From positions 1 to 62,653 of the forward strand of contig CALHGZ010000015.1 of NCBI GenBank assembly GCA_938031175.1: a stretch of DNA of 62,653 nucleotides. Reading direction: 5' to 3'. The translations under genes and the position numbers were made by a program. The notes beneath the pieces were generated by a model that had not been told where the DNA came from, did not search any database, and saw only the letters and a program-made list of their open reading frames with translations. This document shows positions 16,914 through 26,516 of the stretch, piece by piece. Within the stretch, counting starts at the first letter, position 1, and each line of letters opens with the position of its first letter. The stretch is from Candidatus Kapaibacterium sp. GTDB lineage: Bacteria > Bacteroidota > Ignavibacteria > Kapaibacteriales > UBA2268.

Positions 16914-19835
16914 TTAATTACTTATTACAACTTTTTGAAATGATTTTCTTTTACCTTCAATTTTTATAAAATATATACCATTATTCAATCTATTAGCATA
17001 ATCCCGGATAACAATCTTGTTAAATCCGGCGTTTACAAATACTTCATCCCGAATAACTTGCATCCCAAGTGAATTATATGTATGAATAAGGATTTTTTCA
17101 TTCGTATCCGAAATATAGTGAATTATTAAATCATCTTTAATAAGTTGACCGGGCAAAAGATCGAAATTTGAGACATCAATTTTTCTTTCAAAAACCGATG
17201 TTTCAGTATGTTCATTCAAACTTATATTGTCGAACCATACAGAACCGGTATGATTCCGGAAAAGGCAATATATATAAAGCTGTTTGATTGGCTTGGTAGG
17301 CTCGATTATTTTCTCGCTGTATTCCCAATCGTGAGTACCTGTATTGAATTGTGCCGTTTGTCCATAGAGTGGTGTGTCGTCGTTATAATAACAGTCTACA
17401 TAAATTGAATAATCATTGTCTCTATTACCGCTGACGTTTTGAGCTTTTGACCAACCACTTATTTTTAGATTTTTAGGCTCGTTTTGATTTAGTTTTAAAA
17501 CATAATAAATAGCACCGCTTTCATCGGGATTCTCATTAGTTAATTTAACTGACTTCCTACCATGCTGCACATTATCGGCAATTGTATCAATTTCAAATCC
17601 TTTTTTGTAAGGACGCCAATAATCGGGTATCCCATCATCGTTCAAATCATATTCAAAGCTGAAATTCCGGAGTAGATTGGAAGTATCAACATCAATATTT
17701 TTGACTTTAGCATATTTAATAGCAACAAGACCAGTAGTTGAGTATGTTATAATAGGTATTAACAAATCATTCAATTGGCCCCCCCCGTATAGCGTAATCT
17801 CTGCAGAGTATTTAGAATACTCTGGCGAGGCAGGTTTACCATCATTTAATAAAGTCAAATCTTCTAAAATGCCAAATTGTGTTAAATCGGCTGTAACATA
17901 CAAGGGTAAATCATCACGGGAACGGAAAAAAGAATCAGAAGAATCAGCTACCTCAACCTCAAATGATAGCTTTATCTTATCCTCTTGATATTTTTGAGCT
18001 TTAATACTTATGTTTCTGATCGAGGGAGAGCTAAGCAATGGTTTTTCTCCTTTTAAAACAATCAGAGCACTCATTGGTTTTAAGGTGTCATTTGCAATGC
18101 TTGTAAATAATCGCCCGCCTTGATGTGTTGGCAAATTATCGAGAGCAATTCTTGTTTTTGATTTCAACCCCGGTAAAAAAACTTGTTGGGTATTTGAGGA
18201 GTTAACAAAAACGCTGCATTTTTCAAATTCACGGAAATAATATGAGTTACCAAATGAGTCGTATTTAGTAAGTTCATCAATACTTGAATCAGCAGAATGT
18301 AAGGGTTTACCTGTTGGAATATCAAATTCAGGATAATGGAAAAATGTCTGATAATTAGGCGTATCACCATAAAGAGCTAAACTATCAGCAACAAGTAAAT
18401 AGGACGCAATATTGTATAATCTCATTTGTGGGTTGTCATTGTGATTACCACCCAAAGCCATCCATTGCTTTTTGTACTTATTTTGTGTGAGCAAACCGAT
18501 ATTGCAAAGCTCTCTCCAATAGTTGGTATGAACATAACCACTCCAATGAGTTGTAGCAAATCCTTCCGTCATACCTCCAGTAGCAAATTCAACAATTGGC
18601 AAAGCATTGAAACTATATAATCCATTGAAATATAATGGATTTGGACTTATTGCCTTTTGTACTTCAGCGATAAAATTTTTTATATTTTCAAACCAAATAG
18701 AATCATTATAAAATGCTGGCATTGCATCCACACCCCATGACGAAATACGGTACCAAGTTTCGTCAGCAAATACACCATTATAACCATTCTCAAGAGCATT
18801 TTGAACCTGTTTTAAGTATGATTTTAGCCATAAATCATTGCCTATATCCATTACATAATAGTTCCAATATCCATTTTTAATACGATTATTGATATTTGTT
18901 ATCCAATAACCATTTTCGGGTAATCGAACTAAATCATTAGCTACTTTTGCTATTATATAGAATTCAATTCCTCCTTTATATTGTCTATCTTTCCAAATTT
19001 CAAAATCATCGACCTCAAACATTAGAGTATCGAAATCACCACTAAATTTAAATATTTCATTACTATCGAATCTGTTGTTATTATTTATATCTGCATAAAT
19101 AAATATTGAATCAGCTTTTTTCTGGCTAACACGAGATATTTGAATATTTAAAAATCCATTAAATTTTTCATTGAGCCAAAAATGAATTGCTTTTGGAATG
19201 TATTGGGGTATATCATCGTTATATATTAATTTTTTTATGAAGCTATATTCTAATTCCATTTCATTATTAAGTATTGTATTAAGTTTGACCCATCGAGCTG
19301 ATTTGGGCAGTGCTATATCGATCTCGTTTGCTTCAATTAATGTGTCAACAGCTGTAAATTCACCTGTTGAATCGAAAGCGTAGTATAATTTGTAAGCTAT
19401 TGTAAGAGTATCGCTCGGTTTGAAACGACGGTCAGGAATCCAATTAAATTTCCAATCCTTACCTTGGCTTATGGTTAATCCTGATGGTTCAGAGCAGTGC
19501 ATAAACAGATATTCGTGATTATTTAGTTCCTCAAATTCTGGAAAATATGGATTCAAGGCAACCACAGCTTTATAATAGAGAATTAAATAATTACTATCGA
19601 GTTTGCGAATCAATTTTCTTTCTTCTTTGCTTGCCTCATCCAAAAGTGCGAAGCGATTAATAGTAAACTTTGTAAGGAAATAATCCGACTTAATAGCATT
19701 ATAGTTTACCAAATATGATCGGACTCCTCGCGAGCGGTATTGATCTGGCTGACTTAGACTGAGATTAAAAAAAAGAATAAAAGTAAAGAGCGTTAATAAT
19801 TGTATATTAACGCTCTTAAAATAACTACTTTTCAT
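16914..19835 (-). CDS. Secreted glycoside-hydrolase-like protein with T9SS tail
   Basis: The 973-residue protein has a signal peptide (about 1-29) and a beta-rich N-terminal half. A TIM-barrel-like segment follows (about 335-490: NGYNGVFADETWY, then YFNGLYSFNALPIVEFATGGMTEGF), resembling putative glycosyl hydrolases of the GHL15 type, where the FADE acid would be a candidate catalytic residue. Next is a CBM_4_9-like carbohydrate-binding region (about 735-885: LLRNFSFEYDLNDDGIPDYW...GSVWFDNISL), and last a type-A T9SS sorting tail (about 900-973, IHTYNSLGMQVI...NGIYFIKIE). Substrate is unknown. A strong hairpin overlaps its signal-peptide codons. Confidence 0.6.
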   Translation of the reverse strand: MKSSYFKSVNIQLLTLFTFILFFNLSLSQPDQYRSRGVRSYLVNYNAIKSDYFLTKFTINRFALLDEASKEERKLIRKLDSNYLILYYKAVVALNPYFPEFEELNNHEYLFMHCSEPSGLTISQGKDWKFNWIPDRRFKPSDTLTIAYKLYYAFDSTGEFTAVDTLIEANEIDIALPKSARWVKLNTILNNEMELEYSFIKKLIYNDDIPQYIPKAIHFWLNEKFNGFLNIQISRVSQKKADSIFIYADINNNNRFDSNEIFKFSGDFDTLMFEVDDFEIWKDRQYKGGIEFYIIAKVANDLVRLPENGYWITNINNRIKNGYWNYYVMDIGNDLWLKSYLKQVQNALENGYNGVFADETWYRISSWGVDAMPAFYNDSIWFENIKNFIAEVQKAISPNPLYFNGLYSFNALPIVEFATGGMTEGFATTHWSGYVHTNYWRELCNIGLLTQNKYKKQWMALGGNHNDNPQMRLYNIASYLLVADSLALYGDTPNYQTFFHYPEFDIPTGKPLHSADSSIDELTKYDSFGNSYYFREFEKCSVFVNSSNTQQVFLPGLKSKTRIALDNLPTHQGGRLFTSIANDTLKPMSALIVLKGEKPLLSSPSIRNISIKAQKYQEDKIKLSFEVEVADSSDSFFRSRDDLPLYVTADLTQFGILEDLTLLNDGKPASPEYSKYSAEITLYGGGQLNDLLIPIITYSTTGLVAIKYAKVKNIDVDTSNLLRNFSFEYDLNDDGIPDYWRPYKKGFEIDTIADNVQHGRKSVKLTNENPDESGAIYYVLKLNQNEPKNLKISGWSKAQNVSGNRDNDYSIYVDCYYNDDTPLYGQTAQFNTGTHDWEYSEKIIEPTKPIKQLYIYCLFRNHTGSVWFDNISLNEHTETSVFERKIDVSNFDLLPGQLIKDDLIIHYISDTNEKILIHTYNSLGMQVIRDEVFVNAGFNKIVIRDYANRLNNGIYFIKIEGKRKSFQKVVISN
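19786..19817 (-). terminator. Terminator-like hairpin inside the signal-peptide codons
   Basis: A perfect 12-bp stem, AAGAGCGTTAAT (19786-19797) with ATTAACGCTCTT (19806-19817), has an 8-nt loop. On the minus strand it is followed by a T-rich run (about 20 nt, ending in eight Ts). It sits about 35 bp after the Omp28-like stop codon and overlaps codons 7-17 of the next gene, so it could end or attenuate transcription entering that gene. Confidence 0.6.
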
Positions 19836-19852
19836 TATTTGACCTCAAAAAT

Positions 19853-21868
19853 TTATTCTAATAATGTTAAATTCAAAACATTTCTACGCCCATCTACCTC
19901 ATAAATTAAAAATATTGGTTGAGGAGCAAAAGAACTAAGATTAATATCGAACAAATTAAGCCCCTTCTTTAGTGAAGCATAATTTATATTTGTAAGTCGC
20001 TTACCGAGTATTCCGACTAAATAATATTTAAAATTAGCAAAATCCTGAGGGCTATCAAAATATAATGTTAAATTTGAGCTATTAATCGCCGAAGAAACCC
20101 AAACATTAATATTTTCATTTTCTACAATTTCAATACTCGTTGTTTTGCCTTCGAGCCAGGCAATTGAACGGCTGATTAATTTTTCTCTGATCGTTTGGTC
20201 AAGAATTATGTATGGATTTAATCCAAGCAAAACAGCCCGTGATTTGGGTAATTGCGTTTTAACAGCGAAAATCGAATCTTTAGACTTTTTAAAAGTCATA
20301 ACAGGTGTTGTCGAATTAGAATTTGTTATTTTGAAAAGTGGTAATAAATATCTGATGAGGTTGCCTTTGACGTTTGTACCAAAGTCATAACTAATGGGAT
20401 CCCCCTCCACACCGGCTAAGGTAACTTCGTATGGGGCAGTTCCATATCCTTCCCGACAATAAGCAATGAACTGTAATCCTAACTGTGATAAAACCCCTGT
20501 TGTATTCAGTCCACCTGCAATTGCACCTCCACATACCAAGACGTTAATTCCACTTTGCAATGCTTTTATAATGACATTGCCATCTGATGGTGTAACAACA
20601 CCAGCAGTGCTTCCGTTCCATATTATTGTTTTTAGTGATTTAAGCTGATCATAAACTTGAAAAAAATATTGGGATTTTAGATTATAGAATTTTGCGTTAG
20701 TATATGTTTTATTAATAATTGGTAAAATGGAATGATCCTCTTCGCCTCCTAAAATATGAAATCTATCAACAGACTCATGAATGATAATTAAATTTGAAGT
20801 ACTAAAATTAGCAGATTTGCCTTGCACTTGGCAATTCATCGATAATTCTCCGACTCCAATTTTATTTCCGACAGTTAATTTTGCTTTAACATCAAATTTA
20901 GAATTGGGATTAACGGTAACTAAATATTTATTATCAATAATCTCTGATTGCCAGTCATCTGGTGTGTCTGTACCTGGATATGCATTGATGATAAAATTAG
21001 CTGATTTATCCGTGTTATTAATTAAGATAGCTTGAATTTCAAATTCATCCCCACTTTTAGCAACAAAGAATAGATCGAACTGATTTAACATCATTGAATA
21101 TTCAGGTAATTTTGGTTCTGGCATATCCAAAGTAGTTTCTGTTTGAAATACTTCTTTACTTAAATCATCTTGAACAAAAGCAACTGCATAAAGATCATCG
21201 GAAAAATCGGGGTTCACAATAAAACTAAACTCAAAATTTTTAGTTTCGCCAGCATTGAGTGTAATATCAGTACCATTTGCATCAGGTAGCATTCTGCGAG
21301 CTAAATAATAGAAATCTTTTTCACCATTTGAACCAGCATTTGCATAATAATGATGTTGCTCGCAAATAGCGATGCGAAGCTTTTTATTTTCAAATTTTGC
21401 TGTACTTGTTATTTCTACTTTTACTGAACCACTTCCATTATTATGGTTTAACTCTATTTTTATGTTTATTGGAGAGTAGAAAGATTCATTTTTAAGTATA
21501 TTAGTAAGTGCGGCAGTATCGCCGACCGCTCCGGCATACCACGTACCAGTCGGTGTAGCTATTTTACCAGCCACTCGACCACTTGGAACTCCACTAATCT
21601 CATAGTATTGGATTCTGGTGCGATTCATATCAGTATCATATAAATACATTGGATCGCTTGAACCTGGCCACCATGCATGATAAATAATCGGTACTACTCT
21701 ATCGGAATTTTTTGAAAGCCAAGCCTTAAAAGAAGGATTTTGCGAAGCACAGGGACCGCAAGAAGCATTAGTTGCCTCTTCAACAAGTACTTTCCTTAAA
21801 TATTGGGCATTAATATCAGCTACGGTTAATATGCTGATTAAAAGAATCAGAGTAGCAAATCGTTGCAT
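19853..21868 (-). CDS. Omp28-related secreted protein with thioredoxin-like domain
   Basis: The 671-residue protein has a signal peptide (about 1-22) and then LVEEATNASCGPCASQNPSFKAWL, the CxxC-bearing thioredoxin-like start of the Omp28 family. YEISGVPSGRVAGK is the conserved cis-proline region. Later parts are beta-rich, and a DHSILPIINKTY...GVLSQLG region resembles a Rossmann/GATase-like fold. The last 60 residues look like a weak T9SS-type tail. The start at 21868 (MQRFATL) has AAGG 8 nt upstream and begins at the signal peptide; an ATG 18 bp earlier is less likely. Confidence 0.72.
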   Translation of the reverse strand: MQRFATLILLISILTVADINAQYLRKVLVEEATNASCGPCASQNPSFKAWLSKNSDRVVPIIYHAWWPGSSDPMYLYDTDMNRTRIQYYEISGVPSGRVAGKIATPTGTWYAGAVGDTAALTNILKNESFYSPINIKIELNHNNGSGSVKVEITSTAKFENKKLRIAICEQHHYYANAGSNGEKDFYYLARRMLPDANGTDITLNAGETKNFEFSFIVNPDFSDDLYAVAFVQDDLSKEVFQTETTLDMPEPKLPEYSMMLNQFDLFFVAKSGDEFEIQAILINNTDKSANFIINAYPGTDTPDDWQSEIIDNKYLVTVNPNSKFDVKAKLTVGNKIGVGELSMNCQVQGKSANFSTSNLIIIHESVDRFHILGGEEDHSILPIINKTYTNAKFYNLKSQYFFQVYDQLKSLKTIIWNGSTAGVVTPSDGNVIIKALQSGINVLVCGGAIAGGLNTTGVLSQLGLQFIAYCREGYGTAPYEVTLAGVEGDPISYDFGTNVKGNLIRYLLPLFKITNSNSTTPVMTFKKSKDSIFAVKTQLPKSRAVLLGLNPYIILDQTIREKLISRSIAWLEGKTTSIEIVENENINVWVSSAINSSNLTLYFDSPQDFANFKYYLVGILGKRLTNINYASLKKGLNLFDINLSSFAPQPIFLIYEVDGRRNVLNLTLLE

Positions 21869-22216
21869 AAATATTACCTTAATCATTATTAATTATTATA
21901 TGTTAAAATAAATTTAATTATTATTAAAATTAATAAAAATTATTCATATTAAAAATAAAATTTTCTTTCTCGAATATATTTTAATAATTATATTGCGAAT
22001 TGATTCATATTAATCAGTTTAAATATTATAATCTATTTTATAGGAATTTATTAAACTTGAGATTAAATGTTTAATTTGAAAATTCTATTTAAAAAATTAT
22101 CATTTTTCGAAGCTTTTTTTTTGGCAATTAATTTCTTTACACTTTATTAATTTAAAATATATATATTAGTCAGAAGAAAAAGTGATTATTAATATATTTC
22201 TTATTTTGGAAAAATT
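21869..22216. other. Divergent promoter region
   Basis: About 350 bp of extremely AT-rich sequence between two divergent genes, so it must carry promoters for both. No repeat, operator or RNA gene stands out. I could not place a confident Bacteroidota-type -33/-7 element. Confidence 0.4.
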
Positions 22217-22834
22217 ATGAACGATGCATTAAAAGTTTATCTTAGAAATTTGCAAAATGAATTCGAGCAAATTAATATAGAACGCATTCAAATATTGAAT
22301 GAAATATCAGAATATATAATTAAGAAACAATCTATTGGGGAAGTTAAATTAGTTTTTATTTGCACGCATAATTCGCGGCGTTCTCACATAGCACAGATAA
22401 TGTCATTTGCTTCAGCATTATTCTACAACTTACAAGGTATTAAAACATATTCATCTGGCACAGAAGTTTCTGAATTTAATCCCAGAGCTATTAATGCTTT
22501 AAGGGAAGTTGGTATATCGATTGTTCAGAAGACTGACCCCCCAAATCCGATTTATAAAGTAAACTTTGGAGATGGGTCAATTGAATTTGATGTTTTTTCA
22601 AAAGCTTTGAACGATCCATCATTACCAAAATCTGATTTCCTTGCCATTATGGTTTGCGACCAAGCAAACGAGGCTTGCCCGGTTGTATTCGGTTCTGATG
22701 AAAAGATCGCATTGCCTTATGAAGATCCAAAAAATTATGATAACACTGATTTAGAAGAAATAAAATATAAAGAGCGGGTAAGAGAAATAGCTCGGGAAAT
22801 GCTTTATATTTTCAGTAAGTTAGCAAAAAATTAG
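22217..22834 (+). CDS. Low-molecular-weight phosphatase / arsenate reductase-like
   Basis: The 205-residue protein has the LMW-PTP P-loop FICTHNSRRSH (C49 to R55-S56). A C-terminal MVCDQANEACPVVFGSDEKIALPYEDPKNYDNTDLEE block is shared with the arsenate reductase-like phosphatases found in Bacteroidota ars operons; the acid in YEDP is the usual general acid. Family members dephosphorylate tyrosine or reduce arsenate. No other ars gene is here, so the substrate is open. Its stop overlaps the convergent gene by 4 bp. Confidence 0.78.
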   Translation: MNDALKVYLRNLQNEFEQINIERIQILNEISEYIIKKQSIGEVKLVFICTHNSRRSHIAQIMSFASALFYNLQGIKTYSSGTEVSEFNPRAINALREVGISIVQKTDPPNPIYKVNFGDGSIEFDVFSKALNDPSLPKSDFLAIMVCDQANEACPVVFGSDEKIALPYEDPKNYDNTDLEEIKYKERVREIAREMLYIFSKLAKN

Positions 22835-23394
22835 TTTTGATTTATAAACACATCAAGGCTATTATAGAAAGCTTTTGAGCCTTTTTCTATGCCTGCTTTA
22901 AATTCTTCTTCATGGGCATAAACAAGTGATAATGCTTTGCCGAAAACTATGTGTTCTTCTTCTTGCATATGTTCATCGAAATATTGTAAATCCTTTTCAT
23001 CGAAACCATAAAATTTAATAAGGCAATCTTTTTTAACACGTGCTATTTGAGGTTGTTGGGCTTCGAAAGCAAAAATTGCACCGAGCAATTCAGAGGGAGT
23101 AAAGGTATTCAACTCCTCAATTAATTGAGTTAATTTGGGATAATCATTAATTTCAGGCAACTTATTAATCCACTTTTGCCAAAGAGTTATATGCCAATAT
23201 TCCTCTTCGACAATTTTGTCATAGATTTTCTCTTTTACATTGAAATAATCAATAACTTTTTGCCAATAAACAGGAATTAATCTTATTAAATCATTATAAG
23301 ATTTGCCATATTGTGCTAGAGTTTCAATACTAACTTTGCCGTCAAGCCACAATTGATAAAATGGATGTTCGAGCATTTTATGTTTTATTTCCAT
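22831..23394 (-). CDS. TenA/PqqC-like (CADD-type) haem-oxygenase-fold protein
   Basis: The 187-residue protein opens LEHPFYQLWLDGKVSIETLAQYGKSYNDLIRLIPVYW, the start of the TenA/PqqC/CADD superfamily. Candidate metal-binding residues recur in EEEYWHITLWQKW, FEAQQPQ and HMQEEEHIVFGK, matching the di-metal layout of CADD-like oxygenases, some of which make para-aminobenzoate for folate. No folate gene is next to it, so this role is inference. Confidence 0.65.
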   Translation of the reverse strand: MEIKHKMLEHPFYQLWLDGKVSIETLAQYGKSYNDLIRLIPVYWQKVIDYFNVKEKIYDKIVEEEYWHITLWQKWINKLPEINDYPKLTQLIEELNTFTPSELLGAIFAFEAQQPQIARVKKDCLIKFYGFDEKDLQYFDEHMQEEEHIVFGKALSLVYAHEEEFKAGIEKGSKAFYNSLDVFINQN

Positions 23395-23604
23395 GTTGAC
23401 TCCTTATTTTTATAAGACTAATCTATTTTTTCTAAGAGACTAAAAATAGTTTACGCAATATAGTAAAAAAAATTATTTTTTTTATTTTTTTCTTATTTTT
23501 AAATTGTAAGTATGTGTAAAAAATTTTACACTATTTTATGACGAGGATATTTTGTTATTAAAGATAAAAAATATCGTTCATATAAAAACTGGGGGTAAAA
23601 TATA

Positions 23605-24324
23605 ATGCTTCAATTACTTGTGGGGATGTTAATTGGCTTTATATTAGCAATACCACCCGGACCAGTCGGCATAACTGTCATACGCTTAAGTTTAAACAAT
23701 TCACCCAAAACGAGTACATTTCTTGCTTTGGGAGTAGGATTAATGGATATTTTTTTCTGTATGAGCGTAATGTTTGCATCAGCAGCTGTAATTAAAGCAA
23801 TAGGTTCATTACCTCCTGAGTTTACATTTTTTCTACTAATATTCCAGATACTTATAATATTAACTTTAATCGCCTATGGCATCTTTAGTTTAAAAAGTAA
23901 ACCAACACCAATACCCCAAGAGGATGATCTTATAAAACGCAAGCATACAAAGTTTGTTGACAAATTGATGCATAAAGGTCCCCTATTTTTTGGTATTGCA
24001 ATAGCCATGACCAATATTCCCAATCCATCATTTCTGCCCGGTATAGCATTGATAGTCAGTCAGGCTTATGCTTTTGGTATTCTCGATAATAATTTATTAA
24101 CAAATCTTCTTTTTGCAGTTGGATTTGGCTCAGGTAATTTTATCTGGTTGTCAATCGTCGTCCATCTTATTGCAAAATTTAAAGCTCGCATGTCTGAAGT
24201 TATGCTTGATAGAATACGCAAATTCGCTGGGATATCTCTCATTGGGGTTGGTACATTTTTAGGATTCCGTCTGGTTTCATTAACACATTGGGATACTGTT
24301 CTTCGCTTTATATTTGCTTTTTAA
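23605..24324 (+). CDS. LysE/RhtB-family exporter
   Basis: The 239-residue integral membrane protein has about six helices. It opens with the family signature MLIGFILAIPPGPVGITVIRLSLN, followed by FLALGVGLMDIFFCM. LysE-family proteins export amino acids or related small molecules across the inner membrane. A GGGG run lies about 8 nt before the ATG. The substrate cannot be told. Confidence 0.82.
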   Translation: MLQLLVGMLIGFILAIPPGPVGITVIRLSLNNSPKTSTFLALGVGLMDIFFCMSVMFASAAVIKAIGSLPPEFTFFLLIFQILIILTLIAYGIFSLKSKPTPIPQEDDLIKRKHTKFVDKLMHKGPLFFGIAIAMTNIPNPSFLPGIALIVSQAYAFGILDNNLLTNLLFAVGFGSGNFIWLSIVVHLIAKFKARMSEVMLDRIRKFAGISLIGVGTFLGFRLVSLTHWDTVLRFIFAF

Positions 24325-25300
24325 CTTCAAACTCAGCTTCAATTAATTTATTAACATTTCTTGAATATAACGCATACTCGAAACCTTTATGAATTGAATA
24401 TGCACCTGTTTCTCCATATTTATTCAATGCAATGAATCCTACCTGAAAATCCATATAATCTTTTTGCTTTTGTATAATTCTTTTGACTGCCTCACGGCAA
24501 GCTTCGAATGGTGACATACCGCCACGCATAAGTTCAACTATTAAAAAAGAACCGGCTATTTTAATTACTGCCTCACCTCTGCCAGTGGCACCAGCTGCAC
24601 CAACATCATTATCGCAATACAAACCTGCACCGATAATAGGTGAGTCTCCTACTCGCCCATAATATTTCCAGGCTAAACCACTAGTTGTACAAGCTCCTGA
24701 AATATTCCCCTGTAAATCTATTGCAAGCATTGCTATTGTATCATGATTGCTTTCTTCCTTTAATTTATCTTTAATATCTTCATTTACTTTATTCATTTGT
24801 TCAGTTTTCCATTTTATCCATTCGTTGCGGGCTTCCTCAGTCAATAAATCTTCTTGTTTAAAGCCATTTTCAAGTGCAAATTTTAATGCTCCATCACCCA
24901 CCAACATAATGTGTGGTGTTTTCTCCATTATAAGTCGGGCAACTGATATTGGATGTTTGATTCCTTTGAGGAATGCAACAGAACCGCAATTGCCATATTC
25001 ATCCATTATGCAAGCATCTAATGTAACATTGCCTTCTCTATCAGGTAATCCTCCATATCCAACACTACTTACTTTTGGATCTGCTTCCGATATTTTCACA
25101 CCTTCTTCAACAGCATCGAGAGCGCGACCACCGATCGATAGAATCTCCCAGGCTTTTTCATTAGCGGGAATACCATGTTTCCATGTTGAAATTACAACGG
25201 GCAATTCCCTTTTTTTCGATAATTCACGATTACGATTGCAGGAAATAGATAATCCAATAGTCCCTAATATTCCTAAATTCATAAAATCACGTCGCTTCAT
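24308..25300 (-). CDS. Isoaspartyl peptidase/asparaginase (glycosylasparaginase family)
   Basis: The 330-residue Ntn-hydrolase self-cleaves before the threonine in NHDTIAML (T188), which then becomes the nucleophile. GVGDSPIIGAG-like (RVGDSPIIGAGLYCD) and ATGRGEAVIKI substrate-loop motifs are present. The N-terminus MKRRDF...LSISC carries a twin-arginine start and a lipobox (C21), so it is probably Tat-exported and lipidated. Its end overlaps the convergent LysE gene by 17 bp and its start overlaps the CPBP gene by 14 bp. Confidence 0.9.
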   Translation of the reverse strand: MKRRDFMNLGILGTIGLSISCNRNRELSKKRELPVVISTWKHGIPANEKAWEILSIGGRALDAVEEGVKISEADPKVSSVGYGGLPDREGNVTLDACIMDEYGNCGSVAFLKGIKHPISVARLIMEKTPHIMLVGDGALKFALENGFKQEDLLTEEARNEWIKWKTEQMNKVNEDIKDKLKEESNHDTIAMLAIDLQGNISGACTTSGLAWKYYGRVGDSPIIGAGLYCDNDVGAAGATGRGEAVIKIAGSFLIVELMRGGMSPFEACREAVKRIIQKQKDYMDFQVGFIALNKYGETGAYSIHKGFEYALYSRNVNKLIEAEFEVKKQI

Positions 25301-26240
25301 TTTCTACTCCTTTATATGATTCATTTAATTTATCTAAATTAATGATTTTCTTATTCATAATTCGTTCGTTAGAGAAATAATGATCGTAAATATAAAAAGC
25401 AAACAAGGTTAAAATCAAAGCTAAAAATCCAGCAAGCCCAGTTAAACCGATAAGCAAATCATCTCCACCTTTAACCATAATTATTGAAATTCCATAGGTG
25501 GCATTTATGGTTCCGTGCATAATTGAAACGGAAATAACTGAACGTGATTTAATTCTAATATAATTAAAAATAGGAGATAAAAGTATGCACCAAACAACGA
25601 ATATTGCAGCTCCAATTTCTGGATTTTCAGGATAATTATGACCTTGTAAAATTAAGGGAGCATGCCATATACCCCATATTGTTCCGATTATTATGGATGA
25701 TTTCCAAAATGACATATCGCGGAATTCACGTAAAAGGAAACCACGCCAACCTAATTCTTCGCCGAATCCTGCAATGGCATTAATCGTTATACCTGCTATC
25801 ATCCCTTGTAAAAGTGCAATAATTATCGGATGAACCGGAAGGGTTTGTATCTGTTCTTGCATTAAAGCAAGATCTTCTTCGGACACAGTACCTTTGAATC
25901 TTTCGAACATCCCTTGCATTTCCGGTGAAAATGATATATCGGGTAAAAGCAGACTTATCAGAAAAGCTACAATTGATATAATTGGCGGTAAAAACCAAGC
26001 TACCAAGAACCAGCGATTCCATCTAAAACTAATACCCAGACTATTCCTTATTTCTTCTTTTTGAACGACCTTTTTTACAAATATTGCTACAATCATCGGT
26101 ATAAACATATATAACACACCTAACAGTATTCCTGTTAAATCACGCATTTTTATTTCAAGCACATACATTAATCCAGCAATTGACCAGTCAACAAAAAAAG
26201 TCAATGCAAGGAAAATTACAACAGAATTGTTCTTTCTCAA
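25287..26240 (-). CDS. CPBP-family intramembrane metalloprotease
   Basis: The 317-residue membrane protein has about eight helices and the CPBP (Abi/Rce1) motifs. These are GFGEELGWRGFLL (E161-E162, R166), then IWGIWHAPL and MHGTINA, whose histidines complete the metal site. Such proteases cut substrates within the membrane; bacterial substrates are mostly unknown. It is upstream of and overlaps the asparaginase gene, so the two are coupled. Confidence 0.88.
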   Translation of the reverse strand: MRKNNSVVIFLALTFFVDWSIAGLMYVLEIKMRDLTGILLGVLYMFIPMIVAIFVKKVVQKEEIRNSLGISFRWNRWFLVAWFLPPIISIVAFLISLLLPDISFSPEMQGMFERFKGTVSEEDLALMQEQIQTLPVHPIIIALLQGMIAGITINAIAGFGEELGWRGFLLREFRDMSFWKSSIIIGTIWGIWHAPLILQGHNYPENPEIGAAIFVVWCILLSPIFNYIRIKSRSVISVSIMHGTINATYGISIIMVKGGDDLLIGLTGLAGFLALILTLFAFYIYDHYFSNERIMNKKIINLDKLNESYKGVENEAT

Positions 26241-26516
26241 CTAATTACCTCTTTTTATGATGCATGTTATTGTAGCAATATTAATCATAAATATTGAAAA
26301 ATGGAAATTATAATTTTATATATTAGAAACACTATTATTACTTAAGTATTTAATTTACATTTGTCAGCTAATACTTGATTTGTAAAATATTTGTAGATAA
26401 ATAATTTTATAAATATATAGTTCTTTTCTTACCATAATCTATTTTTTTCGTTCATTCAATTTTAACATTTTTTTATTAATTTATTTTTTTTGATCACTAA
26501 AAAATAAAATTACTTT

